From: Mesorhizobium sp. CU3
Lineage (GTDB): Bacteria > Pseudomonadota > Alphaproteobacteria > Rhizobiales > Rhizobiaceae
Assembly: GCF_006442965.1 (NCBI RefSeq)
Contig: NZ_VFWX01000028.1
Location: forward strand, 1-45,814
Reading direction: 5' to 3'
Length of the DNA stretch: 45,814 bases
The translations under genes and the position numbers were made by a program. Positions 7,168 to 15,267 of this stretch are shown one piece after another (position 1 is the first letter of the stretch; each line of letters begins with the position of its first letter). The notes under the pieces were generated by a model. The model made no database searches and had not been told where the DNA came from. It saw only the letters and a program-made list of their open reading frames with translations.

Positions 7168-9900
7168 TCAGGCAAACGTGCCGTGGCAGTGCTTGTACTT
7201 CTTGCCGGAGCCGCAGGGACAGGCCTCGTTGCGGCCGACCTTGCCCCAGGTCGAAGGGTTGTTCGGATCGCGGTTTTCGGGGGCGACGACGGCGTTGGTG
7301 TCCTGGCGCATGAGAACCGCGGTCTCGCCGCCTTGGAAATCGTCCTCGCCGGTGGTGCCGTCGATGTGGGAGCCGAACATGTCGGGGGCTTCAGGCGGCG
7401 GCGCTTCGGCGGCCTGGCGGACCAGCTCGACGCGCATCAGCTGCGCGGTGACGGCCTGCTCAAGATTGCCAAGCATGGCCTGGAACAGCTCGAAGGCCTC
7501 GCCCTTGTACTCCTGCAGCGGGTCGCGCTGGGCGTAGCCGCGGAAGCCGACGACCGAGCGCAGATGGTCGAGATTGACGATGTGCTCGCGCCACAGATGA
7601 TCGAGCGTCTGCAGCAGCACCGAGCGCTCGACATAGGTCATGACGTCGGGGCCGAAACGGTCGGCGCGTTCCTTGGCGGCGGCGTTGGCGGCGGCCGTGA
7701 TGCGCTCGCGTATGTCGTCCTCGGCAATGCCCTCTTCCTTGACCCAGTCCTCCACCGGCAGGTCGAGATTCAGGTACTGCGCCACTTCCTCCTTGAGGCC
7801 GGTGACGTTCCACTGCTCGGCATAGGCATTTTCGGGAATGTTCTTGGCGACGACGTCCTCGATGACGCCGTCGCGCATTTCGGCGACGGTTTCGGCCAGA
7901 CCTTCTCCGTCCATCAGCTCGATGCGCCGCTGGAACACCGCCTTGCGCTGGTCGTTGGAAACGTCGTCATATTTCAAGAGGTTCTTGCGGATGTCGAAGT
8001 TGCGCGCCTCGACCTTCTTCTGCGCCTTTTCCAGCGCCTTGTTGATCCAGGGATGGATGATCGCTTCATCTTCCTTGAGGCCGAGCTTCTGCAGCATGCC
8101 GTCCATGCGCTCGGAGCCGAAGATGCGCATCAAATCGTCCTGCAGCGACAGGTAGAATTTCGAGCGGCCGGGGTCGCCCTGACGTCCCGAGCGGCCCCGC
8201 AGCTGGTTGTCGATGCGGCGCGATTCATGGCGCTCGGTGGCAAGCACATAAAGGCCGCCGGCGGCGAGCGCCTTTTCCTTCAGCCGTTCGATATCGTCGT
8301 TGATCGCCTTTTCGCGTGCCTCGCGCTCGGGTCCGGCCGGCATGTCGCCGAGTTCCTCGGCGATGCGCATCTCGGCATTGCCGCCGAGCTTGATGTCGGT
8401 GCCGCGTCCCGCCATGTTGGTGGCGATGGTGATGGCTCCGGGCTTGCCGGCCTGAGCGACGATGGATGCCTCGCGCTCGTGATGGCGGGCGTTGAGCACT
8501 TCGAAGTCCTTCAGCCCGTCCTTGCGCAGGCGCTCGGCCAGTTGTTCGGACTTCTCGATCGAGGTGGTGCCGACCAGGATCGGCTGGCCGCGCTCGCGGG
8601 CGTCGCGGATCTCCTTGACGATCGCCTTGTATTTTTCGTCGACCGTACGGTAGACCTCGTCGTCCTCGTCCTTGCGGGCGACAGGCAGGTTGGTCGGGAT
8701 CTCGGTGACCTCGAGGCCGTAGATGTTGCCGAATTCCTCGGCCTCGGTCAGCGCCGTGCCGGTCATGCCGGCAAGCTTCTTGTAGAGGCGGAAATAGTTC
8801 TGGAAGGTGACGGAGGCCAGCGTCTGGTTCTCCGGCTGGATCTGCACATGCTCCTTGGCCTCGAGCGCCTGGTGCAGGCCTTCCGAGTAACGGCGTCCCG
8901 GCATCATGCGGCCGGTGAACTCGTCGATGATGACGATCTCGCCGTTGCGCACGATGTAGTCCCTGTCCTTCTGGAACAGGAGATGCGCCTTCAGCGCGTT
9001 GTTGACGTGATGGACGATGGCGACGTTCTCGACGTCGTAGAGTGACTCGCCCTTCAGAAGGCCCGCCGCGGTCAGCAGGTTTTCGAGCTTCTCGGTGCCT
9101 TCCTCGGTGAAGATCGTCGTCTTCTGCTTCTCGTCGACCTCATAGTCGGCCGGGCCGAGCTTCAGCATGAAGGCGTCGATGGTGTTGTACATTTCCGAAC
9201 GATCTTCGAGCGGACCGGAAATGATCAGCGGCGTGCGCGCTTCGTCGACCAGGATCGAGTCCACCTCGTCGACGATGGCGTAGTCGTGGCCACGCTGCAC
9301 CATCTGCGCGCGCTCGTATTTCATGTTGTCGCGCAGATAGTCGAAGCCGAGTTCGTTGTTGGTGGCGTAGGTGACGTCGCAGGCATAGGCCTCGCGGCGC
9401 TCGTCGTCGGAGAGGCCGTGGACGATGATGCCGACGGTGAGGCCGAGGAACTTATAGACGCGGCCCATCCATTCGGCGTCGCGGCTGGCCAGGTAGTCGT
9501 TGACGGTGACCACGTGGACGCCCTTTTCGGCCAGGGCGTTGAGGTAGACCGGCAGAGTGGCGACCAGCGTCTTGCCCTCGCCGGTGCGCATCTCGGCGAT
9601 GCCGCCATTGTGGAGCACCATGCCGCCGATCAATTGTACGTCAAAAGGCCGCATGCCGAGCACACGGCGGGCCGCTTCGCGCACCGTAGCGAAGGCCGGG
9701 ACCAGGAGATCATCGAGCGAAGCGCCGTTGGCGAGATCCTGGCGGAATTTTTCCGTGCGGCCTCTGAGCTCGGCGTCGGAAAGCGCCCGCATCTCGTTTT
9801 CCATGGCGTTGATGGCTTCGACCCTGGGCCGAGTCGACTTGACTCGGCGGTCGTTTGAGGAGCCGAAAACCTTACGCGCGAGAGCGCCGAGACTGACCAT
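7168..9900 (-). CDS. secA: SecA, preprotein translocase ATPase
   Basis: This is the cytoplasmic motor that pushes unfolded preproteins through SecYEG using ATP. The protein is 910 residues, normal for the family. Visible landmarks are Walker A MRTGEGKT (104-111), the DEVD-type Walker B in IVDEVDSILVDEARTP, helicase-like motifs GTTSIEKSE and NMAGRGTDIKLGG, and QLRGRSGRQGDPG. The C-terminal zinc-binding tail is CPCGSGKKYKHCH, which contacts SecB. The start at 9900 gives the canonical MVSLGALARKVFGS. The gene is divergent from the periplasmic PPIase gene at 10165, an arrangement that suits a pair serving export and folding. Confidence 0.98.
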   Translation of the reverse strand: MVSLGALARKVFGSSNDRRVKSTRPRVEAINAMENEMRALSDAELRGRTEKFRQDLANGASLDDLLVPAFATVREAARRVLGMRPFDVQLIGGMVLHNGGIAEMRTGEGKTLVATLPVYLNALAEKGVHVVTVNDYLASRDAEWMGRVYKFLGLTVGIIVHGLSDDERREAYACDVTYATNNELGFDYLRDNMKYERAQMVQRGHDYAIVDEVDSILVDEARTPLIISGPLEDRSEMYNTIDAFMLKLGPADYEVDEKQKTTIFTEEGTEKLENLLTAAGLLKGESLYDVENVAIVHHVNNALKAHLLFQKDRDYIVRNGEIVIIDEFTGRMMPGRRYSEGLHQALEAKEHVQIQPENQTLASVTFQNYFRLYKKLAGMTGTALTEAEEFGNIYGLEVTEIPTNLPVARKDEDDEVYRTVDEKYKAIVKEIRDARERGQPILVGTTSIEKSEQLAERLRKDGLKDFEVLNARHHEREASIVAQAGKPGAITIATNMAGRGTDIKLGGNAEMRIAEELGDMPAGPEREAREKAINDDIERLKEKALAAGGLYVLATERHESRRIDNQLRGRSGRQGDPGRSKFYLSLQDDLMRIFGSERMDGMLQKLGLKEDEAIIHPWINKALEKAQKKVEARNFDIRKNLLKYDDVSNDQRKAVFQRRIELMDGEGLAETVAEMRDGVIEDVVAKNIPENAYAEQWNVTGLKEEVAQYLNLDLPVEDWVKEEGIAEDDIRERITAAANAAAKERADRFGPDVMTYVERSVLLQTLDHLWREHIVNLDHLRSVVGFRGYAQRDPLQEYKGEAFELFQAMLGNLEQAVTAQLMRVELVRQAAEAPPPEAPDMFGSHIDGTTGEDDFQGGETAVLMRQDTNAVVAPENRDPNNPSTWGKVGRNEACPCGSGKKYKHCHGTFA

Positions 9901-10164
9901 CCAATGGCCCTTTCGATAGTAGTTTTAGCCGTTTGCGACAGGCGCCTGGCGGGCCCATCAAATCCGCGTGAATGCGGACAAACGCAAAAAGCGCCCGGAA
10001 AACGGTTCTGGACGCCAAGTCGTTGGACAGATAAGAGGGGGCTCAATCGATGTCAACGCTGCGTTAGCCCTATGGGCCACGCCAAATTCCGCCACAATCC
10101 GACTGATCTGGAACCCTTCCGCTCACGCGATCCTTATTGGCAATCCCCATTGGAGTTTATCTTG

Positions 10165-11091
10165 ATGTCCTTGTCGTTCCGCCGTGCCTCGCTCGCCAGC
10201 CTTGGCCTGGCCTTCGGGCTTTCGGCTTTCTGCCTGTCGCTGGCGATGGCGCAGGATAACACGCAGGCGCCCGCCCAGCCGGATGCCGCCGCCGCCGCTC
10301 CCGCGGCCCCTGTCGATCCGAATGCCGTGGTTGCCACCGTCAATGGCGAGAAGCTGACCGAGGCCGATCTTCAGCTCGCCGAAGGCGAACTTTCGCAGCA
10401 ATTCGCGCAATTGCCGCCGGAACAGCGCCGCGCAGCAGCGCTTTCGGCCGCGATCGAGATCCGCGTCATGGCCAAGAAGGCGGTCGATGCCGGCCTCGAC
10501 AAGGATCCCGACTTCCAGCGCCGCATGGCCTTCCTGCAGGCGCGCGCCCTGCATGGCGAGGTCGTCGAGAAGGAAGTCGTCGACAAGGTGACGGACGCCG
10601 AAGTGCGCGCCCGCTACGACCAGGAAATCGCCAACACGCCGCCGGTCAACGAAATCCACGCTCGTCACATCCTCGTGAAGACGAAGGAAGAAGCGGACGC
10701 GATCATCAAGCAGCTCGACGGCGGCGCCGATTTCCAGAAGCTCGCCAACGAACACACCAGCGACCCGAGCGGCAAGACCAATGGCGGCGACCTCGGCTGG
10801 TTCGGCCCGGGGCAGATGGTGCCGGAATTCGACAAGGCGGCTTTTGCGCTCGAGGTCGGCAAATATTCGAAGGAGCCGGTGCAGTCGCAGTTCGGCTGGC
10901 ACGTCATCAAGGTCGAGGACAAGCGCGCCAAGCAGCCGCCGGCCTTCGACGACGTCAAGGACCAGGCCAAGCAGGCGGTGATCCGCGACAAGTATTTCGC
11001 CATGGTGAAGGACCTGCGCGCCGCCGCCAAGGTCGAGATCCCGGACGCGAAGCTGAAAGCCGCGGTCGACACGATGGAGGCCGGCAAGTAA
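10165..11091 (+). CDS. Parvulin-type peptidyl-prolyl isomerase, periplasmic
   Basis: This 308-residue protein has a signal peptide ending at about AMA-Q (residue 29) and an alanine/proline-rich linker. A SurA/PrsA-like N-terminal helical part follows (VNGEKLTEADLQLAEGEL onward), and then a PpiC-type rotamase domain: EIHARHILVKTKEEAD, the segment NGGDLGWFGPGQMVPEFDKAAF, and SQFGWHVIKVED. It should catalyse proline isomerisation or act as a chaperone for exported proteins. The ATG at 10165 follows GGAG by about 10 bases; the frame is open upstream but without a signal-peptide start. A hairpin at 11116-11139 ends the unit. It is divergent from secA, with a 264-base gap in which I see no other gene. 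Confidence 0.9.
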   Translation: MSLSFRRASLASLGLAFGLSAFCLSLAMAQDNTQAPAQPDAAAAAPAAPVDPNAVVATVNGEKLTEADLQLAEGELSQQFAQLPPEQRRAAALSAAIEIRVMAKKAVDAGLDKDPDFQRRMAFLQARALHGEVVEKEVVDKVTDAEVRARYDQEIANTPPVNEIHARHILVKTKEEADAIIKQLDGGADFQKLANEHTSDPSGKTNGGDLGWFGPGQMVPEFDKAAFALEVGKYSKEPVQSQFGWHVIKVEDKRAKQPPAFDDVKDQAKQAVIRDKYFAMVKDLRAAAKVEIPDAKLKAAVDTMEAGK

Positions 11092-11115
11092 TCCGGCCGG
11101 ACCTGAAAAATGTGC

Positions 11116-11139
11116 AAAGGGCGCCTTCGGGCGCCCTTT
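11116..11139. terminator. Hairpin between PPIase and TetR genes
   Basis: AAAGGGCGCC (11116-11125) and GGCGCCCTTT (11130-11139) form a perfect 10-base stem with a TTCG tetraloop. The gene on each side points at it, so it can work in both directions. The T-run is short (TTTCGCGTT), which leaves some doubt about its strength. Confidence 0.75.
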
Positions 11140-11143
11140 CGCG

Positions 11144-11740
11144 TTATCGGGCTGGGGTTATTCCTCGGACAACATAGCGGACGGCGGCACGGATGGTCGC
11201 TTCGTCCTCGTCGAGGCGGTTGGTCAAGAGATGCCGCCAGGCGTAGGACGCGATCAGGTCGGCGACGATCTCGGCGTCGACATCCGCCGCCACCTCGCCG
11301 CGCGCCTTCGCGCGCTCGATGATGCGGCCGGTATGGCCGCGACGGCCTTTCGAATAGTCGGCAAGTGCTGACGCCGCCGTTTCATCGGATTGCGCCTCGG
11401 CGACCAGCGACCGGAAGACGTTGCCCGACGGGGTATCGCGCCAATGCGCGAACAGGTTCCTCAGGAAGCCGACGAGATCCTCTTCGATGTTGCCGGTGTC
11501 GGGCGTCTCGACACGCTTCTGCCGCTGATAGACCTCGATCAGCAGCGCCGCCTTGCTCGGCCACCAGCGGTAGATGGTCGGCTTGCCTGCCCGGGCGCGG
11601 CGCGCCACCGCCTCGATCGAGAAGCCGGAATAGCCTGCCTCGCGCAGCACCGCCTCGGCCGCCTCGATGATGGCGTCGGCGCTTTCCGGGTTGCGCTTGG
11701 CGCCGATCGATCTGCGCCCGCGAGCGGCGGTTTCACTCAT
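11144..11740 (-). CDS. TetR/AcrR-family transcriptional regulator
   Basis: The 198-residue protein has the TetR helix-turn-helix at about residues 20-65 (ESADAIIEAAEAVLREAGYS, FSIEAVARRARAGKPTIYRW, WPSKAALLIEVY). It has an all-helical ligand-binding C-terminal part of the common AcrR type. The ATG at 11740 has AAGGAA about nine bases upstream. Two palindromes lie in its promoter region (11771-11783 and 11799-11813), so it is probably autoregulated. No efflux pump or enzyme gene adjoins it. It stands between the PPIase gene and argJ, two core genes, so its target is not evident; the divergent argJ operon is the only neighbour sharing the promoter region. Confidence 0.88.
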   Translation of the reverse strand: MSETAARGRRSIGAKRNPESADAIIEAAEAVLREAGYSGFSIEAVARRARAGKPTIYRWWPSKAALLIEVYQRQKRVETPDTGNIEEDLVGFLRNLFAHWRDTPSGNVFRSLVAEAQSDETAASALADYSKGRRGHTGRIIERAKARGEVAADVDAEIVADLIASYAWRHLLTNRLDEDEATIRAAVRYVVRGITPAR

Positions 11741-11798
11741 CGAGGTATTCCTTAGCCGGTGAGTCGCACGCCAATCATATTGGCCCTGTCGATGAAAC

Positions 11799-11813
11799 GG
11801 AACGCCGCGTTCC
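11799..11813. promoter_or_regulatory. Putative TetR operator
   Basis: GGAACG-CCG-CGTTCC is a perfect inverted repeat 58 bases upstream of the TetR start and 113 bases upstream of argJ. GGAACG half-sites are common for TetR-family repressors. A second palindrome, CCAAT-CAT-ATTGG, lies at 11771-11783. Binding is inferred from position and symmetry. Confidence 0.5.
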
Positions 11814-11926
11814 AAGGTTGCAAGCCATCGTTCGAGCCGACAAGGCGCGGCCAGAACGCCCCTTGCGCGGCGGCGCGCTATCGGGCAAACCGGCCTCCTT
11901 TCGCTTGATTGCCGCCCGGGGTTCCG

Positions 11927-13168
11927 ATGTCCGCTACGATTTCGCCGCTCGCACCGAAGAAATATCCCAAAATGCCGGTCATCGAGGGTGTCCGCATCGC
12001 GACCGCGGAAGCCGGCATCAAGTACAAGGGCCGCACCGACCTGCTTGCCATGGTGTTCGATCCGGCCACGACCGTCGCCGGCGTCTTTACCAGGTCGAAA
12101 TGCCCGTCGGCGCCGGTGGACTACTGCCGTCAGAACCTGCCCGCCGGCAAGGCGCGGGTGCTGGTGGTCAATTCCGGCAACGCCAATGCCTTCACCGGCA
12201 AGAAAGGCAAGGCGTCGACGACGCTGACGGGCGAAGCGGCGGCAAAGGCCGCGGGATGCTCGGAGAGCGAGGTGTTCCTGGCTTCGACCGGCGTCATCGG
12301 AGAGCCGCTCGACACCACCAAGTTCAGCCATCTCCTTGCCGGCCTGGTCAAAGACGGCAAGCCGGATTTCTGGACCGAGGCGGCCAAGGCGATCATGACC
12401 ACCGATACCTATCCCAAGGTGGCGACGGCGACGGTGAAGCTCGGCGACGCCGACGTCACCATCAACGGGATCTCAAAGGGCGCCGGCATGATCGCGCCCG
12501 ACATGGCGACGATGCTCTCCTTCATCGCCACCGACGCGCCGATCGCGGCTCCGGTGCTGCAGGACCTGTTGTCGCGCGGCACGGCCAAGACCTTCAATGC
12601 AGTCACCGTCGACAGCGACACCTCGACCAGCGACACGCTGCTCATCTTCGCCACTGGCAAGGCGGCCGCGCGCGGCGCGCCGGCGATCAGCGACCCCAAG
12701 GATGCGCGGCTCGGCGCCTTCCGCCGGGCGCTCGGCAAGGTGCTGAAGTCGCTGGCGCTGCAGGTGGTGCGCGACGGCGAGGGCGCGCGCAAGCAGGTCG
12801 AAGTCACCGTGACCGGCGCCAAATCGGCGCGCTCGGCCAAGCGAATCGCGCTTTCGATCGCCAATTCGCCGCTGGTCAAGACCGCAGTGGCCGGCGAGGA
12901 CGCCAATTGGGGCCGCGTCGTCATGGCCGTCGGCAAGGCCGGCGAGCCGGCCGACCGCGACCGGCTGTCGATCTGGTTCGGCGACAACCGGCTGGCGCAT
13001 GAGGGTGAGCGCGATCCGGCTTATTCGGAGGAGGCGACCTCGGCCTATATGAAGCGCGACGACATCCGCATCCGCGCCGATATCGGCATCGGCCGCGGCA
13101 AGGCTACGGTGTGGACCTGCGACCTCACCAAGGAATATGTCGCCATCAACGGCGACTACCGGAGCTGA
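11927..13168 (+). CDS. argJ: ArgJ, glutamate N-acetyltransferase / ornithine acetyltransferase
   Basis: ArgJ moves the acetyl group from N-acetylornithine to glutamate, the recycling step of arginine synthesis; some members also use acetyl-CoA. The protein is 413 residues. It cleaves itself at the conserved GMIAPDMATML block, where Thr195 becomes the new N-terminal nucleophile. The oxyanion threonines lie in the segment FLASTGVIGEPL (about 117-128). The ending VAINGDYRS is typical. The ATG at 11927 is preferred over an upstream TTG at 11909; its ribosome site is weak. It is the first gene of a run with a GNAT gene and mutT, a common order in this bacterial group. Confidence 0.96.
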   Translation: MSATISPLAPKKYPKMPVIEGVRIATAEAGIKYKGRTDLLAMVFDPATTVAGVFTRSKCPSAPVDYCRQNLPAGKARVLVVNSGNANAFTGKKGKASTTLTGEAAAKAAGCSESEVFLASTGVIGEPLDTTKFSHLLAGLVKDGKPDFWTEAAKAIMTTDTYPKVATATVKLGDADVTINGISKGAGMIAPDMATMLSFIATDAPIAAPVLQDLLSRGTAKTFNAVTVDSDTSTSDTLLIFATGKAAARGAPAISDPKDARLGAFRRALGKVLKSLALQVVRDGEGARKQVEVTVTGAKSARSAKRIALSIANSPLVKTAVAGEDANWGRVVMAVGKAGEPADRDRLSIWFGDNRLAHEGERDPAYSEEATSAYMKRDDIRIRADIGIGRGKATVWTCDLTKEYVAINGDYRS

Positions 13169-13176
13169 CGGCGCCC

Positions 13177-13947
13177 GTGTCCCGGCATCCGGCAAGCGTG
13201 CTTGCGGTCGTGCGCCGCTACGAGGCGGCGGGGTTTCGCGCCTGGCCCGCGGCCGCCGTTCATTATGACGGGACATGGGTGGTGCGGCTGACAGCCGGCC
13301 ACCCGGCCAAGCGGCTGAACTCGGTCAATCCGCTCGATCCGGGCGACACGCATGCCATCGAGGAACGCATCGGCCGCGCTGCCCGGCGTTTCGACGCCTA
13401 TGGACGGCCATTGACCTTCCGCATGTCGCCCTTGTCGGGGCAGGTCTTGTCAAAACATCTCGACGAGGCAGGCTGGAACCGGTTCGACGAATCGCTGGTG
13501 ATGCGGCTGCCGCTGAAAGAGGCCGAGCTCGGCGCCGCCATGGACCAGATCCCGCTCAAGGACATCAGCCGCTTCATCGGCGCGTCGCTGAGGACAAGCG
13601 GCTCGGCCGCCTCGCTGCGGCCCGGCCTGTCGGAGGTCATCGGCGCCATCCAGCCGGAGGCGGGGCTGTTTGCGCTCGAGGACGGCAACGAGCCGCTGGC
13701 GACGCTGATCTGCGTTCATGACGGCGATCTTGCCGGGCTGTTCGAGATCGCCACCGAAGAGTCGGTCCGCAAGAAGGGCCATGGCCGCAACCTCATCCTG
13801 TCGGCGCTGAAGTGGGCGCGGCTGCGCGGCGCGCGCGAAGCCTGGCTGCAGGTCGAGGCCGGCAACGTCGCGGCGCTGGCGCTCTACCGCGCGCTCGGCT
13901 TCGAGGAAGTCTACCGCTACCACTATCGCAGGCCGCCCGGCGCATGA
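13177..13947 (+). CDS. GNAT-family N-acetyltransferase
   Basis: This 256-residue protein has a C-terminal GNAT fold. ATEESVRKKGHGRNLILSAL is the acetyl-CoA loop (R/Q-x-x-G-x-G/A type), and AWLQVEAGNVAALALYRALG is the following strand and helix. The N-terminal 150 residues are specific to this alphaproteobacterial group and may form a second, degenerate GNAT half. The GTG at 13177 is used, with GGAG overlapping the end of argJ upstream. The ATG of mutT overlaps its stop. The substrate is unknown; the position after argJ does not by itself indicate arginine metabolism. Confidence 0.82.
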   Translation: MSRHPASVLAVVRRYEAAGFRAWPAAAVHYDGTWVVRLTAGHPAKRLNSVNPLDPGDTHAIEERIGRAARRFDAYGRPLTFRMSPLSGQVLSKHLDEAGWNRFDESLVMRLPLKEAELGAAMDQIPLKDISRFIGASLRTSGSAASLRPGLSEVIGAIQPEAGLFALEDGNEPLATLICVHDGDLAGLFEIATEESVRKKGHGRNLILSALKWARLRGAREAWLQVEAGNVAALALYRALGFEEVYRYHYRRPPGA

Positions 13948-14366
13948 ACGAGATCAAGACAGCGGGAAGGCGCCTGCTCCTGGTCGCGGCCTGTGCGCTG
14001 GTCGACGCGGATCGCCGCGTGCTGCTCGCGCAGCGCCCGGAGGGCAAGCAGCTAGCCGGCCTGTGGGAGTTCCCCGGCGGCAAGGTCGAGCCCGGCGAGA
14101 CGCCGGAGGAGTGCCTGGTGCGCGAGCTGCATGAGGAACTCGGCATCGAGACCGAGATCCCATGCCTGGCGCCGCTCACCTTCGCCAGCCACAGCTACGA
14201 CGATTTCCATCTCCTGATGCCGCTCTACGTCTGCCGCCGCTTCCGCGGCATCGCCCAGCCGAAGGAAGGCCAGGGGCTGAAGTGGGTCCGGCCAAAACAG
14301 ATGCGCGACTATCCGATGCCGCCGGCGGACGCGCCGCTGATCCAGTTCCTCATCGATCTTTTGTGA
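13944..14366 (+). CDS. mutT: MutT-type Nudix hydrolase (8-oxo-dGTP diphosphatase)
   Basis: The 140-residue protein carries a complete Nudix box, with G46, E52 and R60-E61-L62-x-E64-E65-x-G67 in the expected spacing. It begins with LLLVAACALVDADRRVLLAQ and the substrate segment KQLAGLWEFPGGK, which is typical of MutT. It should hydrolyse oxidised dGTP and so limit mutation. The start ATG overlaps the GNAT stop (ATGA), indicating coupling. A repeat fragment follows downstream (14404-14445). Confidence 0.93.
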   Translation: MNEIKTAGRRLLLVAACALVDADRRVLLAQRPEGKQLAGLWEFPGGKVEPGETPEECLVRELHEELGIETEIPCLAPLTFASHSYDDFHLLMPLYVCRRFRGIAQPKEGQGLKWVRPKQMRDYPMPPADAPLIQFLIDLL

Positions 14367-14403
14367 TTCGGCGACCGTGTCTTGAGGCAGTTCGCTGTCT
14401 CCG

Positions 14404-14445
14404 GGGAACGGCGAACGTTCGGCGCTTTTTCCGGAATTGCTTTAG
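14404..14445 (+). repeat. Dispersed palindromic repeat, family 1, fragment
   Basis: The stretch ends in TTTTTCCGGAATTGCTTTAG, matching the right end of the family-1 repeats at 31-100, 23676-23780 and 41240-41324. The left half (GCAATTCC side) is missing. It lies directly after mutT. Confidence 0.6.
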
Positions 14446-14536
14446 CCAGCGTTAATGGAAGATTTATCTCGACGTGGAAAATTGAGTGCAGCCGTTTCGC
14501 GCGGCGACATCGTCTTTCCGAACGGGAAACACCGGC

Positions 14537-14851
14537 ATGAGCCTTGACAGAGACTGGGACTCGATCCGGACCGATCGTAGCTTCCGCGCGGTGGATGCCG
14601 GCATGGGCGTGCTGCGGATCGCGCTGCTTTTCGGGTCGGCCGCGGTGGCGCTGGCCCTGATCGCAACGCCTTTCCTGGACAATGAAACCCGCTCGAGCGG
14701 TCGTGACACCTTCGCCGGTGGGCTGGATATGACCGCCACCGGATCGATCAGTCGTCGTGATACGTATACGCTTCGCCGCAGCGTGCTGCAGCCTTTTCCG
14801 AGCTCGATCTGCGTTATCCGCAATGACGGCAGCCGCAGCGGCGACTGCTGA
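14537..14851 (+). CDS. Small one-TM protein of unknown function
   Basis: The 104-residue protein has a charged N-terminal part and one membrane helix (MGVLRIALLFGSAAVALALI, about 23-42). A serine/threonine- and arginine-rich tail ends in two cysteines (SSICVIRND and GDC). No family is recognised. The start is the ATG at 14537; the frame is open to 14486 but without a ribosome site. It lies 106 bases before the Flp-type pilin gene on the same strand, so a role near the envelope or pilus is possible but unproven. Confidence 0.6.
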   Translation: MSLDRDWDSIRTDRSFRAVDAGMGVLRIALLFGSAAVALALIATPFLDNETRSSGRDTFAGGLDMTATGSISRRDTYTLRRSVLQPFPSSICVIRNDGSRSGDC

Positions 14852-14904
14852 ATGGTTAATGATTTTTTTGGGACAGCGGCATTTCACCTGCCATTAAGCT
14901 TTTG

Positions 14905-14924
14905 CCGTTAACCTTTCTTAACGG
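14905..14924. promoter_or_regulatory. Palindrome resembling a CtrA site before the pilin gene
   Basis: CCGTTAA-CCTTTC-TTAACGG is a perfect 7-base inverted repeat. Its core TTAA-N6-TTAA is close to the alphaproteobacterial CtrA consensus TTAA-N7-TTAA, though one base short. More TTAA half-sites stand at 14856 and 14894. In Caulobacter, pilA is activated by CtrA, so the location is suggestive. Confidence 0.4.
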
Positions 14925-14957
14925 ATGACGCATTAGAATTTCTGCATGAGGGATTTG

Positions 14958-15146
14958 ATGATCATGAAGAACCTGCTGCGGCAATTCATTGAAGACGAGA
15001 CAGGCGCAACCGCAGTCGAATACGGCTTGATCGTCGCCGTGTTGTCGCTCGCCATCGTCGCCGGCATCGGTCGTGCCATGGACGCGCTGCAATTTCTGTT
15101 CAGCGACAACAACAGCCGGCTTGTCCAGATATTCGCCAATCACTAG
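14958..15146 (+). CDS. Flp/Fap-type IVb pilin
   Basis: This 62-residue prepilin has the class IVb signature. A short charged leader ends at G16, followed by ATAVEYGLIVAVLSLAIVAG with Glu21 at position +5 of the mature protein. It should be cut by a TadV/CpaA-type peptidase and assembled into thin Flp pili for attachment. Start choice is uncertain: the ATG at 14958 has AGGGA five bases upstream, and ATGs at 14946 and 14964 are also possible. No tad/cpa assembly genes are in the window, so the pilin is an orphan here. A palindromic repeat follows the stop. Confidence 0.9.
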   Translation: MIMKNLLRQFIEDETGATAVEYGLIVAVLSLAIVAGIGRAMDALQFLFSDNNSRLVQIFANH

Positions 15147-15151
15147 GCCTA

Positions 15152-15256
15152 ATGCATGTCGCCCAAAAGTGCCCCCGGTTTTGGGAGGACGACATGCATA
15201 AAAACAAAGACCTAAAGCGCGTCGCCTGAATCCGTTTCAACGCGACGCGCTTTAGG
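15152..15256. repeat. Composite palindromic repeat, two stem-loops
   Basis: The first hairpin pairs ATGCATGTCG (15152-15161) with CGACATGCAT (15190-15199). The second pairs CCTAAAGCGCGTCGC (15211-15225) with GCGACGCGCTTTAGG (15242-15256); both stems are perfect. I recall this composite as widespread in Mesorhizobium intergenic regions. It lies between the convergent pilin and methyltransferase genes and may act as a terminator for both, although no long T-run is present. The second stem shares AAGCGCGTCGC with the clpB terminator at 39041. Confidence 0.8.
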
Positions 15257-15267
15257 CAGTTCCGCAA

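Noticed and set aside
7183..9045. Long open frame (620 codons) on the plus strand opposite secA
   Set aside because: secA on the other strand has every family motif; the frame is a by-product of high-GC codon use and its translation resembles no protein.
9968..10165. Small open frame between secA and the PPIase gene
   Set aside because: No ribosome site and no conserved look; it overlaps the start of the PPIase gene. A SecM-like arrest peptide was considered but there is no arrest-like motif.
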